A DNA stretch of 64,000 nt, from positions 4,216,001 to 4,280,000 of the forward strand of contig JAQQWL010000011.1 of the NCBI GenBank assembly GCA_038363925.1. Direction: 5' to 3'. Both the position numbers and the translations under genes were made by a program. Under the pieces are notes generated by a model that worked only from the letters and a program-made list of their open reading frames with translations, was not told the origin of the DNA and searched no databases. Shown here in pieces: positions 35,227-46,150 of this stretch. Origin of the DNA: Apiospora phragmitis (taxonomy: Eukaryota; Ascomycota; Sordariomycetes; Amphisphaeriales; Apiosporaceae). Position 1 is the first letter of the stretch, and each line of letters begins with the position of its first letter.

Positions 35227-38200
35227 ATGCGTCACCGCAGTCGTCCAAACTCGTTCGCCGAGTGGGTGGTCGGGCGCAACTGCCTGAGTGAGGCTCCGCG
35301 GCGGCCACCAGAGCCGCGAGAACCAAGGAAGGTCGCAACCCTCAATTGGACCACTGACGATGAGTCCGAAGAGGACACCGTCTCTTTGACTGTGCCTCGT
35401 CCTCGCACGACCCATAAGAAGAGGAGCGTTCGATTCGAGGAGGGCCTGAAACCGGCACTCAAGCAGCCAACCGAGAGGTTTCCTGAACCACCTGCTGAAC
35501 CACCCGCTGAACCACCCGCTGTATCCCCCGAAGCCGACCCAGATGCCACGCCAGCAAGCGATAATGCCACTATAGAAGAAGAACACGAAATGGACCCGGA
35601 TTGTCCTTGTGAACTCTGTGCCGCTTGCCGGGAATCGCTGAAAACCAAGGCTGCAGCGGAGATCCACGCGAAGCACAAGGCAGCGAAGACCAAGAGGGAG
35701 GCTGCCAAGGCCAAACGGGGCGACAAGCCAAACAAGAAGAACAGGAAAGCCCAAGACGATTCGGAAACGGTTGTTGAGTCTGAATCTGAAGCCTCTACAT
35801 CCGAAGCTCCCTCAGATTCGGATGACAACAAAGGCAAGAAAAGGAAAGGCAAGCAAAACCCAGCAACCAAGACCAAGAAAAATAAGGGCAAGCAGGGTGG
35901 GGAAAAAGAACCAGAAGAAGAAATTTGAGGAGACGTCGGAAGATACCGAGGCCAGCACGACTGATAATGAGACTGAGACCGAGGACAATACCGGACAGGC
36001 CCGGGGTGGGAAAAACAAGAAGCAAAAGAACGCCAAGAAGAATGGCGGAAAGGGGGGCAAGGCACCGGCTAAGCCCAACAAAAAGGGTGGAAAGAGAGGG
36101 GTGCAGCCAGAGCCCGCTCAGGATCCTACGCCGGAAGTGACAGTTGAAACGACTCAGAAGAGAAAGTCCAAGATATCTCCCCATCATCCTCCGCCTGAGC
36201 TACGCAAGCCAAGCTTGATGCTGCCGATCCAATCCAAGGTGTCCCATGTGGAGCATGTGCTCGAGGACGGCGCTGACCCCGAGCCCAATGCATTCCACGA
36301 CCCCCAAAACGGCATTTTGCGCCACTACTCAGGAGCTGCGTATGGGAACCCCCACAGCCGGCTCTATCCTCAACGCTCGTACAAGGAAAGTCCTCCTGTC
36401 GGTACCCCTCATCCTCTCAACAACCCATGGTATCATGGTTTTCAACCTGATACACGCACCAACTCGGCGCCTCAGCAAGGCCCAGGGCCTGAGCAGCCAC
36501 AGTACCTCGGCCAGGCCCGGGACCCCAGCAGCCACAGTACCCTCAGCAGGGCCCGGGACCTCAACAGCCGCAATGGCCTCAACAAGGCCCCAAGCCTATG
36601 CCTCCTCAACAACCTCCCACGAGTATGGCCCCTCCTGATGCCTCTGGAGCGAATCCATGGTTCCAGGGCTGGGGTACGACAGTCGTGGGACGCGGCAAGA
36701 CAGGGGCATCTCCCCAGAACGACTCGCCCAGTGTAGGAGCAGTCCAACGCAAAGAGAAGAAGAACGTTGCTTTCAGTGCTCGAGACGCTAGCTCGGGGTT
36801 TGGCGAACCGGGTTCCGGCTCTGGAAGAGCTGCGCCCCCCGGCGCCGGTAGGAAGCCTGCAGGCGCGAAGGACACAAATACCTTGTGGGCTGCATCGAAC
36901 AAGAGCCAAGGCAGCGGCGGACGCAAGACGACCGACTCCAGACAAAAGGACGCCGGTAGCAATAGCAAAGCCAACTACGCAGGCGAGACGGTCGACAGCT
37001 TCCTGAGCCGCCTGAAGAGCAATTCCAGCAAGCATGACAGTCCTCAGCAGCGCCAGGGTGGTAGCGTCGGCGGCGGTAGTGTCCGCAACAACGCCCAAAA
37101 CGACGCCAGTTATGCAGGATGGAATGGGCAAGACAACGGCTTCGCCACGGGCCCGCCAGCGGCAGCCGGCGTTGGCAGCAACAACGGCGGCTGGGGTGGC
37201 AGCAACCAGTGGGGAGACGGTCAGAATAATAACAACAATACCAACTTTGGTGGTGGCTCCCAGGGCTGGAATAACAACACTAATTCCGCCCCCGACAATA
37301 GCAATACGAACGGTGGCTGGGACCAGGGTTTCAATACTGGTTTCAGCGGTCAACGAAACTCGGCCGCGGGAAGCAACCAACAGCAGCAGCCGGCATGGGG
37401 ATCCAATAAAAGCGGCAGCAAGAAGAACGAGAGCCCCATGCAGTTTGGCAATGGTTCCAACCAACCCAATGGAGCACAGGTGTCTCCCGTGCAAGGTTCT
37501 CAGCCGAACTGGGGCGCCAACGATGCTGCCCAGGACTGGGGCAACAGCAACAATAACAATGCTGACCAGGGTTGGGGCAACGGCAACAACAACGCTGGTC
37601 AGGACTGGGGCGGTGGCGGCAGCAACCACGGCGGCGGACCGGACTGGGGCGCTGGCAGCAACCATGGCGGAGGTGGCCAGGACTGGGGCAACACCAGCAA
37701 CCACGGCGGCCAGACCACGGGCTGGGGCAACGGCGTGGACATGGGTGGCGTTGGGGGTGATGCGAACGACGACAGTGGCTGGCCAGCGGTCCCTGCTAAC
37801 AACGACAGCAATGTTATTGGTGGAGGTAACGGCTCCAATGGCAGCAAGAAGTCCAGCAAGAAGAGCAAGGGCTCTGGAGGCGGCAGCAAAAAATCATGGA
37901 AGCAAGGCGACAACAACGTCGGCCCATCTAGCCACCATTCCGGCGACATTCCTGGCGTGAGTTCACTTTGGGGATTTTCTCCTTTTCAATGATTCGGCTG
38001 GCGGGCCTTTTCTCTTCCCCTTCCCCCCACCCTTTGCCCCCTGGGAAACTGACACCCCCCCCCCTTTTTTTTCTTTGCTTCTCTCACCTTCTTTTCTTTA
38101 CTTTATTTATTCTCTCTCGCTCTCATTATCTCCTCTCTTCTCTTAATTAACACAGTATCTTGATCAACCCACTAACGTTAGACAATGCTTTCTCCCTTGG

Positions 38201-38491
38201 CAGGCCTGGCCCAGCAGCAACGACCAGCAACAACAACCGCAAAGTCAGAGCAACTCCCGAAACGGCGGAAACGTCATGGAAAGCAACGAGAATGACGTCG
38301 ACGACTTTGGCGATAGCGGCGCAGCCAATAACAACTTCAATGGCGGCGGCGCGGATTGGCACGATACCTCCGCTGCCCAGGGAACATCGTTTTGGGAACA
38401 AGAAGGCAAAGGCACGGAGAACGTGGTACAGGGCATGCCCGGCAACAACAACAACGACGCGCTCAAGACGGGCGGTTCGTCTTGGTGGTGA
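35227..38491 (+). CDS. Large disordered protein with Trp-Gly repeats, function unknown
   Basis: Two exons: 35227-37956 and 38204-38491 (247-nt intron, CT-rich 3' part). Two one-base breaks, at G4 35899-35902 (one extra) and GG 36514-36515 (one missing), cancel out; the repaired protein is about 1005 residues. Part 1 (about 1-330) is highly charged, Lys/Glu-rich, with a Pro-Glu repeat and one Cys cluster (CPCELCAAC, near 124-132). Part 2 has a Gly-Pro-Gln-rich repeat (about 418-455). Part 3 (about 460-910) is Asn/Gly/Ser-rich and carries about 15 Trp residues next to Gly (GGWG, QDWG, DQGWGN, GPDWG). The end is Asn-rich and stops with SSWW. No folded domain is recognised. Such Trp-Gly arrays resemble Argonaute hooks or prion-like scaffold regions. 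That comparison is inference from composition only. Confidence 0.75.
36479..36590 (+). repeat. Tandem coding repeat, Gly-Pro-Gly-Pro-Gln-Gln-Pro-Gln units
   Basis: After repair of the missing G at 36514-36515, about three units of the form QQGPGPQQPQ, ending in Tyr or Trp, follow one another and lead into a PMPPQQPP segment. The breakpoint lies inside this repeat. Confidence 0.7.
37180..37740 (+). repeat. Degenerate coding repeat, Asn/Gly-rich with Trp-Gly cores
   Basis: Units of about 8-18 codons with cores DWG, GWGN or GWNN, spaced by Asn/Gly/Ser. The repeat part is GC-rich and unit lengths vary, so the array probably differs between strains. Confidence 0.7.
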
Positions 38492-39398
38492 CTATCCGCC
38501 GCTGCCGCACTTGCCTCCAAGAGTTGGGGAGGATAAGTCCGAAAGAAAGGGGGAAGCCCATAGAGTAAACCCGCTCGGGTTGCTTGCTTGACTAGACTAA
38601 GGCGTTTTGTTTCGGGTCGTTCGGCAGAGCTCTCGGAGAGTGGGTTTTGCGGGCGTGTGTAAGAACAGGAAAGGAAGATGGTACATCACTGGCGCATCTG
38701 AGCCCTCGGCCTGTGGTTAGATATACACCAAGTCTGCTGCTGTCGGGTGCAGAGCGCACCTAAGTCATCGTCTGGCCACTGGTTCCTTCCTGGAAGTCGG
38801 TTGGCTTCGAGATATTTCTGCAGGCATGGCGAGTTGATAACCCAAGCCTCATGCTTGATTGAGTATAGTCCTATCAAACGGAAAGACAATAAATACATTC
38901 CGTAATCAATATACCAATGCAGGGGTTCTAACTAGGCTTGTCGAGAACCTATGAGGTTATCTGAGTTCATCAAGCAGGGGTTACCAGTTTAGGGACCAGG
39001 TCCTGTATATATGGTGTGCAATCAAAAATCGAATTTGAAAACATCACAGCAGAATCATCAAGTCACGTAGCAAGTTCGTTGACCGAATATGGAGTAGTGG
39101 GTGATGAGAATAAAAGCTACACTAAAACAAGACGGACAATCTGAAACCACTACAACAGGCTTTTGTGTGACACCGTCCCAATACAGCCCGTGGCTCGACT
39201 TAACGGTTACCTCAAAGGTACCACAAGAGCATCGGGAACGGCACACTAAGAACGACTTGGCAAATGAGCGGAGAACCAAAGTAGAGAGCAACCCTCAAAA
39301 AGCAGTAGCAAATTAGCCTCCTTCAAGACTATCTTGGCAGGAGGGAGCAAAGCTCTTACAGGTCGAGGGGAAGACAGGGCTTGGGGAAGCCAAGCTGT
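38492..39398. other. Convergent intergenic gap, Trp-Gly protein / eIF5
   Basis: About 900 bp between convergent genes with only short open frames; expected to hold both 3' untranslated regions. Nothing else is supported. Confidence 0.5.
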
Positions 39399-40780
39399 CT
39401 ATTCTTCTTCCGAAGACTCCTCGTCGGCCTCGTCAAGCCACTTGAGGAAGGGCACGGCAGCACGACGGATCTCTCGGGAGGTAGCAAGGTCGCAGTGCTT
39501 CTTGCTGGCCTTGCTGCCCCACTTGCGAATGAAATCCTCGGAGAACAGGTCCTTGTCATACAGTTGGTACAAGATCTTGTTGGAGATGACGTCGGGCGTT
39601 AGCAGCTTGGGGTGGTCCTTGCCGGTGGTAGCAAGAAGGCGCTCAATGCCACCAAGCAGGGCCTTCTCGTGGCGCTCGGAGATCTTGTCAGTATCCTCCG
39701 GGTCCTTCACAAGCTGTTATGTTATGTTAGCAAAGAACGTATTCGACGTTTGTAGGTTCAGGGACTTACCAGCTTGAAGATGCCAGCGCGCTTGGGGATT
39801 TGAGCAGCGATGTTCTCGTTGAACAGAGTCTGGGCAAGAACCATGACGGTTCGGTGCTTGGTCTCAATGCCCAGCTCCTTAGCTTTCTTGTAGACTTCAA
39901 TGTCATCAACCTTGTCAATGCCTTTGGCCTTGGCCTGCTCCAGGACCCAGTTGCCAAGTTCGTCGTAAGCAGTGTTGCCACCACCTTCAGCTTCTTCCTC
40001 CTCTTCCAAAACAAGCTTCTCACGGAACTCGCTGGGCAGCTGGTTCTGGCGGGCCTTGACGGCCTGCTCAGACATGTCAACAGCCCAATCGTCATCTTTG
40101 ATCTCTTTAGGCGCATCAATGACCTGAGCATCAGCCGTGATTCTGCGAGTGAACTCGTCGTCGCTACCGGCATCAATTTCCTCGTCGCCAAGCTCGTTGG
40201 AGCCGTTCTCCGAGTTATCATCGCCACCACTCCCGCTGCCGTTGTCCTTGTTGCCATTGCCATTCTGCAGGCCCTGTTGCTTGGCACGGCGAGCAGCCTG
40301 GCGTTCGGCCTTGGTCTTCTTCTCCTTCTTACCCTTCTTGGGCTGGGTCTTCAGGATGAAGTTGATCAAGTTGGAGTGGGGAAGAGGTCGGCTGCGGGCA
40401 CCACAGGCCTTGCAGTCCTTGCGGACAACGTCATCCTTGATGGTGATATCGGTCTCGGGGTTGCCGCAATCGTCGCAGAGGACGTACTTCTCAATGAATG
40501 CGAAGAGGGACTTCTGCAAGACTTCAGCGTCATGAGAGCCGTTGATGATCCAGCGATCATCCGGTGGGTCGATGTTGGTTTGGGCACCAAGATCGAGACC
40601 AAACCACTTGATGACGTAGGAGCCAGGGCGGGCAAGGGACTGAGCAACGCTGCTCAGGTTAACGACAACGGTCTTGATACCGTTGCCCTTGCCTTCGACC
40701 TTGACCTGGATGCGCTGCATCTTGTAACGATAGAACTTATCGTCCCCCTTCTTGGGGTTGATGGCCAAAAGCTCAACCAT
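39399..40780 (-). CDS. tif5: Translation initiation factor eIF5
   Basis: GTPase-activating protein for eIF2 and organiser of the multifactor complex in start-codon selection. Two exons: 39770-40780 and 39399-39713. The 441-residue product has the N-terminal GAP domain with the basic patch near residues 11-25 (KKGDDKFYRYK), and the zinc ribbon Cys102, Cys105, Cys123 and Cys126. A Lys-rich linker follows, with a Gly/Asn/Ser/Asp-rich section (about 160-200). The C-terminal W2/HEAT region spans both exons (LATTGKDHPKLL, VPFLKWLDEADEES), ending in an acidic tail with an aromatic box that contacts eIF2-beta and eIF3. The reading frame is intact. The opposite-strand frame (about 340 codons) is an artefact of biased codon use. 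Confidence 0.96.
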
Positions 40781-42929
40781 GATTGCGGTGGTATTCTTAG
40801 ATCCGGCTGCGAGAAGCGGAAGACTTAATGGTGCTGGGGTCGAGTCTGGGTTGACTCAACGGGCGGTGGAGAGCTGAGAACGGATTGACGATGCGTAGAC
40901 AGACTTGTGATAGTATCCCGAGACTTTACTAGTCATCTGCGGAAGGACACTGCGGTTGTGTGGTAGGCGCGGAGCGGATGGGACAAGCCAGGCTGTCAGT
41001 AGAAGAAGCGAATATTCTTAGCGAACATAGGGGAGACTGGAAGGATTGCCGTTGTTCGTGGCGTTGGCAGGCATGAACTCGAATGATGATCAGGACTGTG
41101 GGATTCAACCGAAGGAGCTGGTGTGAGGGCTACAAGGCTTTCGCGGTATGCGAAACGACTGCAGCTGAAGAGGGGGATGGTGTCTAAACACAGCGGTCTT
41201 TTCGTGCTGATACATAAACAGCAATGTATGCGGAAAACCCTTTTTATGTGGGGGTTCGATGAGTTGTCGAGAGGGAGGATGAATCAACGGCCTTCGTTGC
41301 ACGTTGACACGCTTTTGGACAAGTTATCGAGAGGGCTGCGACGAAGCAGTGATTCCCAGGACGGGATTGGAGATAGGTTGCTGGTGGCCGGGAGGGGAGG
41401 CTTTTGCCACAACGGATCCTAGAGTACTTGGTGTATGCGAATTGACTCTGCTGAACAGAGCGATGAGTGTTTGTATTTCAGGGGGAGGGGAGGGGCTTTT
41501 TTTGTCTCTTAGAATCTCGATTGACGTTTGGTTTGACCCAGGTGTCGTGTGTGAAGGAGAGAGAAAAAAAGACGAAGCTGGAGGTCTGGGGAGAATGAAG
41601 TTGAGAAGTTGGGGGGTGGTTAAAAGTAAGAATTGATGGTGGAAGGATGAAAAAGATGGAACTGAGAGAAAAAGCCGGAGGCTCCATTTCTAATGGCAAA
41701 GGTTTTTGAGGGGGGTTATCTCCGGGCGGACCATGGCTGCCTGGGCTCCTGGGCGAGCCTGGGGCATGGCCTGAGAGTCAGGGACTGGAGAGAGCATGGG
41801 TGACTCAGGGCCGAGTATTGGCCAGAACAGGAGGCCTGTTACAGTTACACCCATGGCGCCCCGCTTCCCTCCAAGCCCCTAAGCGTAGGTTATTACAGGT
41901 ACTGTCAAGAGTGTGTAAAAATAAAAAATGTAGATAAAAGTGTCATCTCCTTCTTATTAGTTATCTAAAATACTAAAGAGGCATATTTTGTTGGCATATT
42001 ATATATTATGTTCTCGCAATCCCAGTCTCGGACGTTGCTGCCAATTCAACGAGGTCAGTAAGTGCTCTTGTTGGTTGCACTCTGTATGTAGAGACAAACA
42101 TGTACACGCACACACACCATAGCAGGTCGCCTGTGTCATGTCATCAATAACATGCTTCCGTATGTTTGGCTTTGTCAGGATTCCTGTCTTGTGTCATGGA
42201 ATCTACATGTGCTTTGGTGTTCCATCCATCAGGATCCCCAAGGAAGAATTGAGACGGTTTCGATAACAAGCTGGCTTCAACCTCGCGTACGGGCTCCCTT
42301 TATCTGCCTACTTGACATATCCATTGTCTCCGTATGTAAGGCTAGCTAAAGCCGGTCCGTCATGAAACATGCCGAACAATATGCTACACCTAACCTTCGG
42401 CACCTGCCTGCCCTGCATCAATAGCAGTTGGACACAGGCAACAATCCATGCCACGCAGCTGTCATTTCGTGGTACACACCACACTGCCTTCTCAGCAAGA
42501 TATCCAGTCAAATGACAATGGTTTCCATCTAGCCACAGGACAGTAATAGAAAAACACTCTAACTCATACACCATTATGCCATCCCTGTGCATTGGTGGAT
42601 GCGAGGGTTAAGTTCGCCCTTCATCCGGATCCTACTACACTGATATTCACCCAACGCCATGTCCGAATGAAGAACAGCTATCGCCCTCTTCCGCGATTTA
42701 TCCAGCCAGGGCAAATGCTCCGTTCCGCCAACACCCATTATCTCGAGTCTTCTTCCCCGACCAGTAAACAGCCACCCTTGTAAGGATCGCCGACAAATGC
42801 GATGCAATGAACCACCGGAAATCGAGACGCCACAGGGCCGATCAGTCTGTGCAAGAGGGTATAAAGATTCTCGGCCAAATCAAATGGTGAAAACAAGAAG
42901 AAAAAAACAGAACGCCAGCCCTACATCCG
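40781..42929. other. Intergenic, eIF5 promoter and cbf1 3' side
   Basis: About 2.1 kb with only short frames. The eIF5-proximal 900 bp are G+A rich on the plus strand (C+T rich in sense), typical of a strong leader. An AT-rich block lies at about 41918-42010. No gene is seen. Confidence 0.45.
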
Positions 42930-43993
42930 TCATGAAGACGAAGGCTCCTCCTTAGACTGGGGGAGCTTCAAACCCGCATTCTGAGCAAGCTGCTTCCATA
43001 CGTTCATTTCCCGGTAGATCCTGTCGCATTCTTGTTTGAGCTTATCATTCGATGCGCTCAGCTCCGAGATGGCTTGTTCGGCAAGAAGCTTCTCGATGGT
43101 CCATCTCTCGAGGTTGTGTGCCTCGTTCTCCTTGAGCTGTGTTATGAAGGAAACAGCACGCGCAAGAATGGAACCTTTGTTCTTCTCGCAACCAGGCACG
43201 ATCTTTGCCAGCTCGTTAATGCCCTCGTTGATGGTTTCCCGTCTCCGCCGTTCCACTATGCATATGTTAGCCACAGACCCAAGTGAGAGGGGGAAATGTG
43301 ATGTGCCAATGCCTACGAACCATTTTTATGATTGTCTTTGCGCAGTTTGTGCCACTCTTCTGATCCAACAGCAGGCTTGGGTCCCGATTGTGACATAAAA
43401 TCAGCACTAGGAGTTGGTCTCATGCCATTTTGGTTCACCTCAGAGGTATCAGGGAGTCCGTCTGCAGTATGCATTATCTCGGTACCGCTGTATGAATGGT
43501 GATGGTGCTCTGTCTCATTCGCAATTTGGGCAGCGAAAGTCTGCTCTGTGGTGGGCGGGATGTGTATAGTTGGGTACATGGATCCCAGAGCAGCTGCGGC
43601 TGTGCTTGATGCATTAGCAGCATCATCGGGCTCATGATGGTGATCAGCAGCAGCTTGTTGTAAAGCAGTGAAATCGGCAGCGCTGACGTTAGCAGCAGCG
43701 GCAGCCTGTGCAGCTTCTACTGCACTCTCGACATACGAAGCTGCATTATCGGGTTCTGCATGGTCAGATAGAGGCGCCACTGGTGCACTACGTTTCGAAC
43801 GCCGTGAATCGGGCGAGGACGACTCCTCAGGGAGCCCCCGTTTCCGCTTTTGGGTGGGACTTGAGGGAGCCGGCAGACTCAAGTCTGCTTGTTCATGTGC
43901 AACAGCTTCGGCCATGGCGGTCAGATACGCTCGATCTGGTGGACCCTTCAGCTGCTCCAGAGCCGCCTCGGTTGAAGTATATGCCGACTCCAT
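42930..43993 (-). CDS. cbf1: bHLH-leucine zipper transcription factor, Cbf1-like
   Basis: DNA-binding protein of the Cbf1 class, which binds the CACGTG element and controls sulfur amino acid genes and, in yeast, centromere function. Two exons: 43321-43993 and 42930-43255 (65-nt intron), and the junction falls in the basic region (NHK, then VERRRRETINEGINEL). The 332-residue product has an Ala-rich N-terminal half with His tracts and a basic KRKRG patch near residues 49-53, a possible nuclear signal. The bHLH lies at about residues 215-275 and is followed by a zipper-like helix (NLERWTIEKLLAEQAISELS, LKQECDRIYREMN). The HxxER contact residues for the E-box are present. Two CACGTG boxes lie upstream (44566 and 44761). 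Confidence 0.87.
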
Positions 43994-44565
43994 AGTCGCT
44001 TAGCACGCGATAATGGATCAACAAGTGATGGCACCTACTGTAGGCCTATACTGTATTCCAAGGTCCTCCGTGGCCTGCAAAATCCAAGGGCTTAGACTGT
44101 GGCCTGTTAGCAGTGTGACCCAAAATACATGTTTACACGACATGGTAAGCCAGCATAGATTTGCAACACTGCCACTAGCACCTAGTGGAATGGAAAGAAG
44201 CGACTCTCCCAACGCATGGACACCATGGCCATGGCTAGCCGATGAACCCACTGGGGAGAGAGAAAAAGAGCTTGCATAGGGAACGATAGTGATGAAGTGC
44301 CACGGACATGGTTGCCTGTAGCAGATTCACATAAGCATGGCTGCAATCTTGCAGATACTATGTGCTTGTTCCCAGTGTAATCGAATAAGAATTGAAATGG
44401 AGATTCAATCATAAATGCACTGCCAATGTGGCATTGATGCAAGGCTTTGTCATGCTCAGCACCACATTCGCCTTGGCCTTGGCTTACACACAGGGCGGGC
44501 GAGTCGAGGCATCTGTTGCAATGCAAGCGCGCAGTCCTACCAAATGAAAGCGCCAGCAAGGGCAA

Positions 44566-44571
44566 CACGTG
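44566..44571. promoter_or_regulatory. CACGTG E-box upstream of cbf1
   Basis: Palindromic CACGTG 573 bp upstream of the cbf1 start codon. Cbf1-class proteins bind this core, so self-regulation is possible. A six-base match alone is weak evidence. Confidence 0.35.
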
Positions 44572-44760
44572 AAGAATTTTGCTGGGTCTCAGTAGCAAGC
44601 AGTTTGGCCGATTGTTTTGGGTGTATGTTTGGGCGGCAAAGAAGATGGCAGCGATGAAGAGGGAATAGCATTTGGTGATGGAAATGATGGAAAGCGAACT
44701 TACCTCGCTTGGGGCCAGTCAACTGGCTAGAGGGATGGATCAAGTCAGATGATCAGAAAA

Positions 44761-44766
44761 CACGTG
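44761..44766. promoter_or_regulatory. Second CACGTG E-box upstream of cbf1
   Basis: A second CACGTG 195 bp further upstream of the first. Two such sites within 200 bp are more than chance would usually give, but the functional link is inference. Confidence 0.35.
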
Positions 44767-45925
44767 AGCTCGAGTTGTGTAGATACCGCGATATCGTGGA
44801 GCTGGAGGGACTCAACAACAGCAGAAAGGCAAGATGGAATACAAAAAAGAAGATGGAAATGACGGATGCTCCCCCGGGGACAGTGGGTTTGTTGAAATAT
44901 CAATTGCACCTCTTCCCGGGCTCGATGGACTCGGTAACAAGCTGGTGAGAAGCGATAGTTGGGGAGGAACGATCACGAGGCAGTGGCACTGTCTTTCCCC
45001 AGTTGATCACTCCCTGAAGTTCCCTGAGGCAGATGGTGTGAGTCTGGCCAATCAAACCCTGCGGCTAGTGGCACGCCACACCCCTCCCCCGGAACATAGT
45101 AAAGACGAGCCGTCATGAGAACGCTGAGGGATGCCGGTATCCACTACAATTGGCTCGCCTTTGCCTGAGACTACCCACCCAAGTCCAGGCTCCAAATGCC
45201 TGCGCTCCAATGCCTGCCCGCGGTCCATCTATAGCTGAGGTCTTGGTGCCTTTTCCCGACTGCCAGACTCGCTGAAGACAAAACCAAGGTGCGGTTTCCG
45301 CTCCCTGCCGCCGCCACGCCGCCAGAGGTTAGCTACGGCACTTCACCTGCCCTTTCGCCATGAACCCGGATCAGCCACAACTTCCGCAATGTGGCTGGTA
45401 TCAGAGGGAGTACGTCTGCCCAGCACCCGACATCGATGCCAATCTGTCTGGAAGCAAATATGGCCTGCATAGAATCAACTGTCGTACCGACCAGTTTGGG
45501 CTGGCCTTGAGCCTGAAAAGACTGGTTTCGCGAATAACCCGGCAACGGGAGTCTACGTAACTGGCCATAACCCGTAATGAGTCGGTCTTAATGGTTTCTT
45601 CGGTTTCTCCATCGGCCTTGCTTCCAGTCCTGTCGCCCGTGTCGCCGGCTCGGAAACGCTGAGAGAATCGACATGCGATGATACATGCTTATCGGAAGGA
45701 GGCCCGGAGCCGAACCCTGACTGTCATGGTCTTTTCAAGCCCAGTATCGCATGACACCCCGTCACCACACTCGATGTCGGGTCTGTTGAGAATATGTTAC
45801 AATACTACCAAGACGCCGGCCTGCTCACCACGGCCAACCTGGGCAGTTGATGTCTTCGTTGCTGGCTTCTACTTCGCGGACAAGACGAGATATTCCAAGC
45901 GCTCCTCCGCATAGCCAATCCATCA

Positions 45926-46150
45926 ATCCCTTCTACAGGGTCAAGAGCGAAGTGGCCGCCGCCATGTTTGCGGCAGCTTACATGGGCAGCAAGTCAGAGT
46001 CAGAGTCCCTTGTGCCTCGTATATACTGCTTCGACTCCTCGGGTGACAACCCTTTGGGCCTGGATTGTATCCTTATGCAAGACTGTGACGTCCGGCTAAA
46101 GACCAGTCCGACTCCTGTCGGAAACAGACTCATTGAATTTCGGCCAGTCA
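45926..46150 (+). pseudogene. Relic of an aminoglycoside-phosphotransferase-like gene
   Basis: One frame reads VKSEVAAAMFAAAYM, then PRIYCFDSSGDNPLGLDCILMQ. That pattern, a basic/Glu-Val-Ala helix followed by IP(V)PRIYxFDSSxDNPxGxxxILM, is the N-lobe part of the fungal APH/choline-kinase-like family. The ATP-binding start and the whole catalytic C-lobe (HxDxxxxN, DxE) are missing; the frame ends within 75 bp. No exon chain could be built on either side. It looks like a remnant rather than a working gene. The assignment rests on about 40 residues recognised by eye. Confidence 0.38.

Larger units (their letters stand above)
43994..45925. other. Upstream region of cbf1, no gene recognised
   Basis: No convincing gene; the longest open frame (138 codons at 44182-44598, minus) has no recognisable motif. 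The stretch holds two CACGTG boxes and several short low-complexity parts. Confidence 0.45.

Noticed and set aside
36472..37704. A 410-codon Val/Ala-rich frame opposite the Trp-Gly repeats
   Set aside because: It is the reverse image of a GC-rich repeat with biased codons, with no start context or domain.
39800..40828. A 342-codon open frame opposite eIF5
   Set aside because: It mirrors the codon bias of eIF5. The minus-strand product has all eIF5 motifs and a proper intron.
44182..44598. A 138-codon minus-strand frame upstream of cbf1
   Set aside because: Composition is random-like with no domain, and it overlaps a CACGTG box in the presumed promoter.
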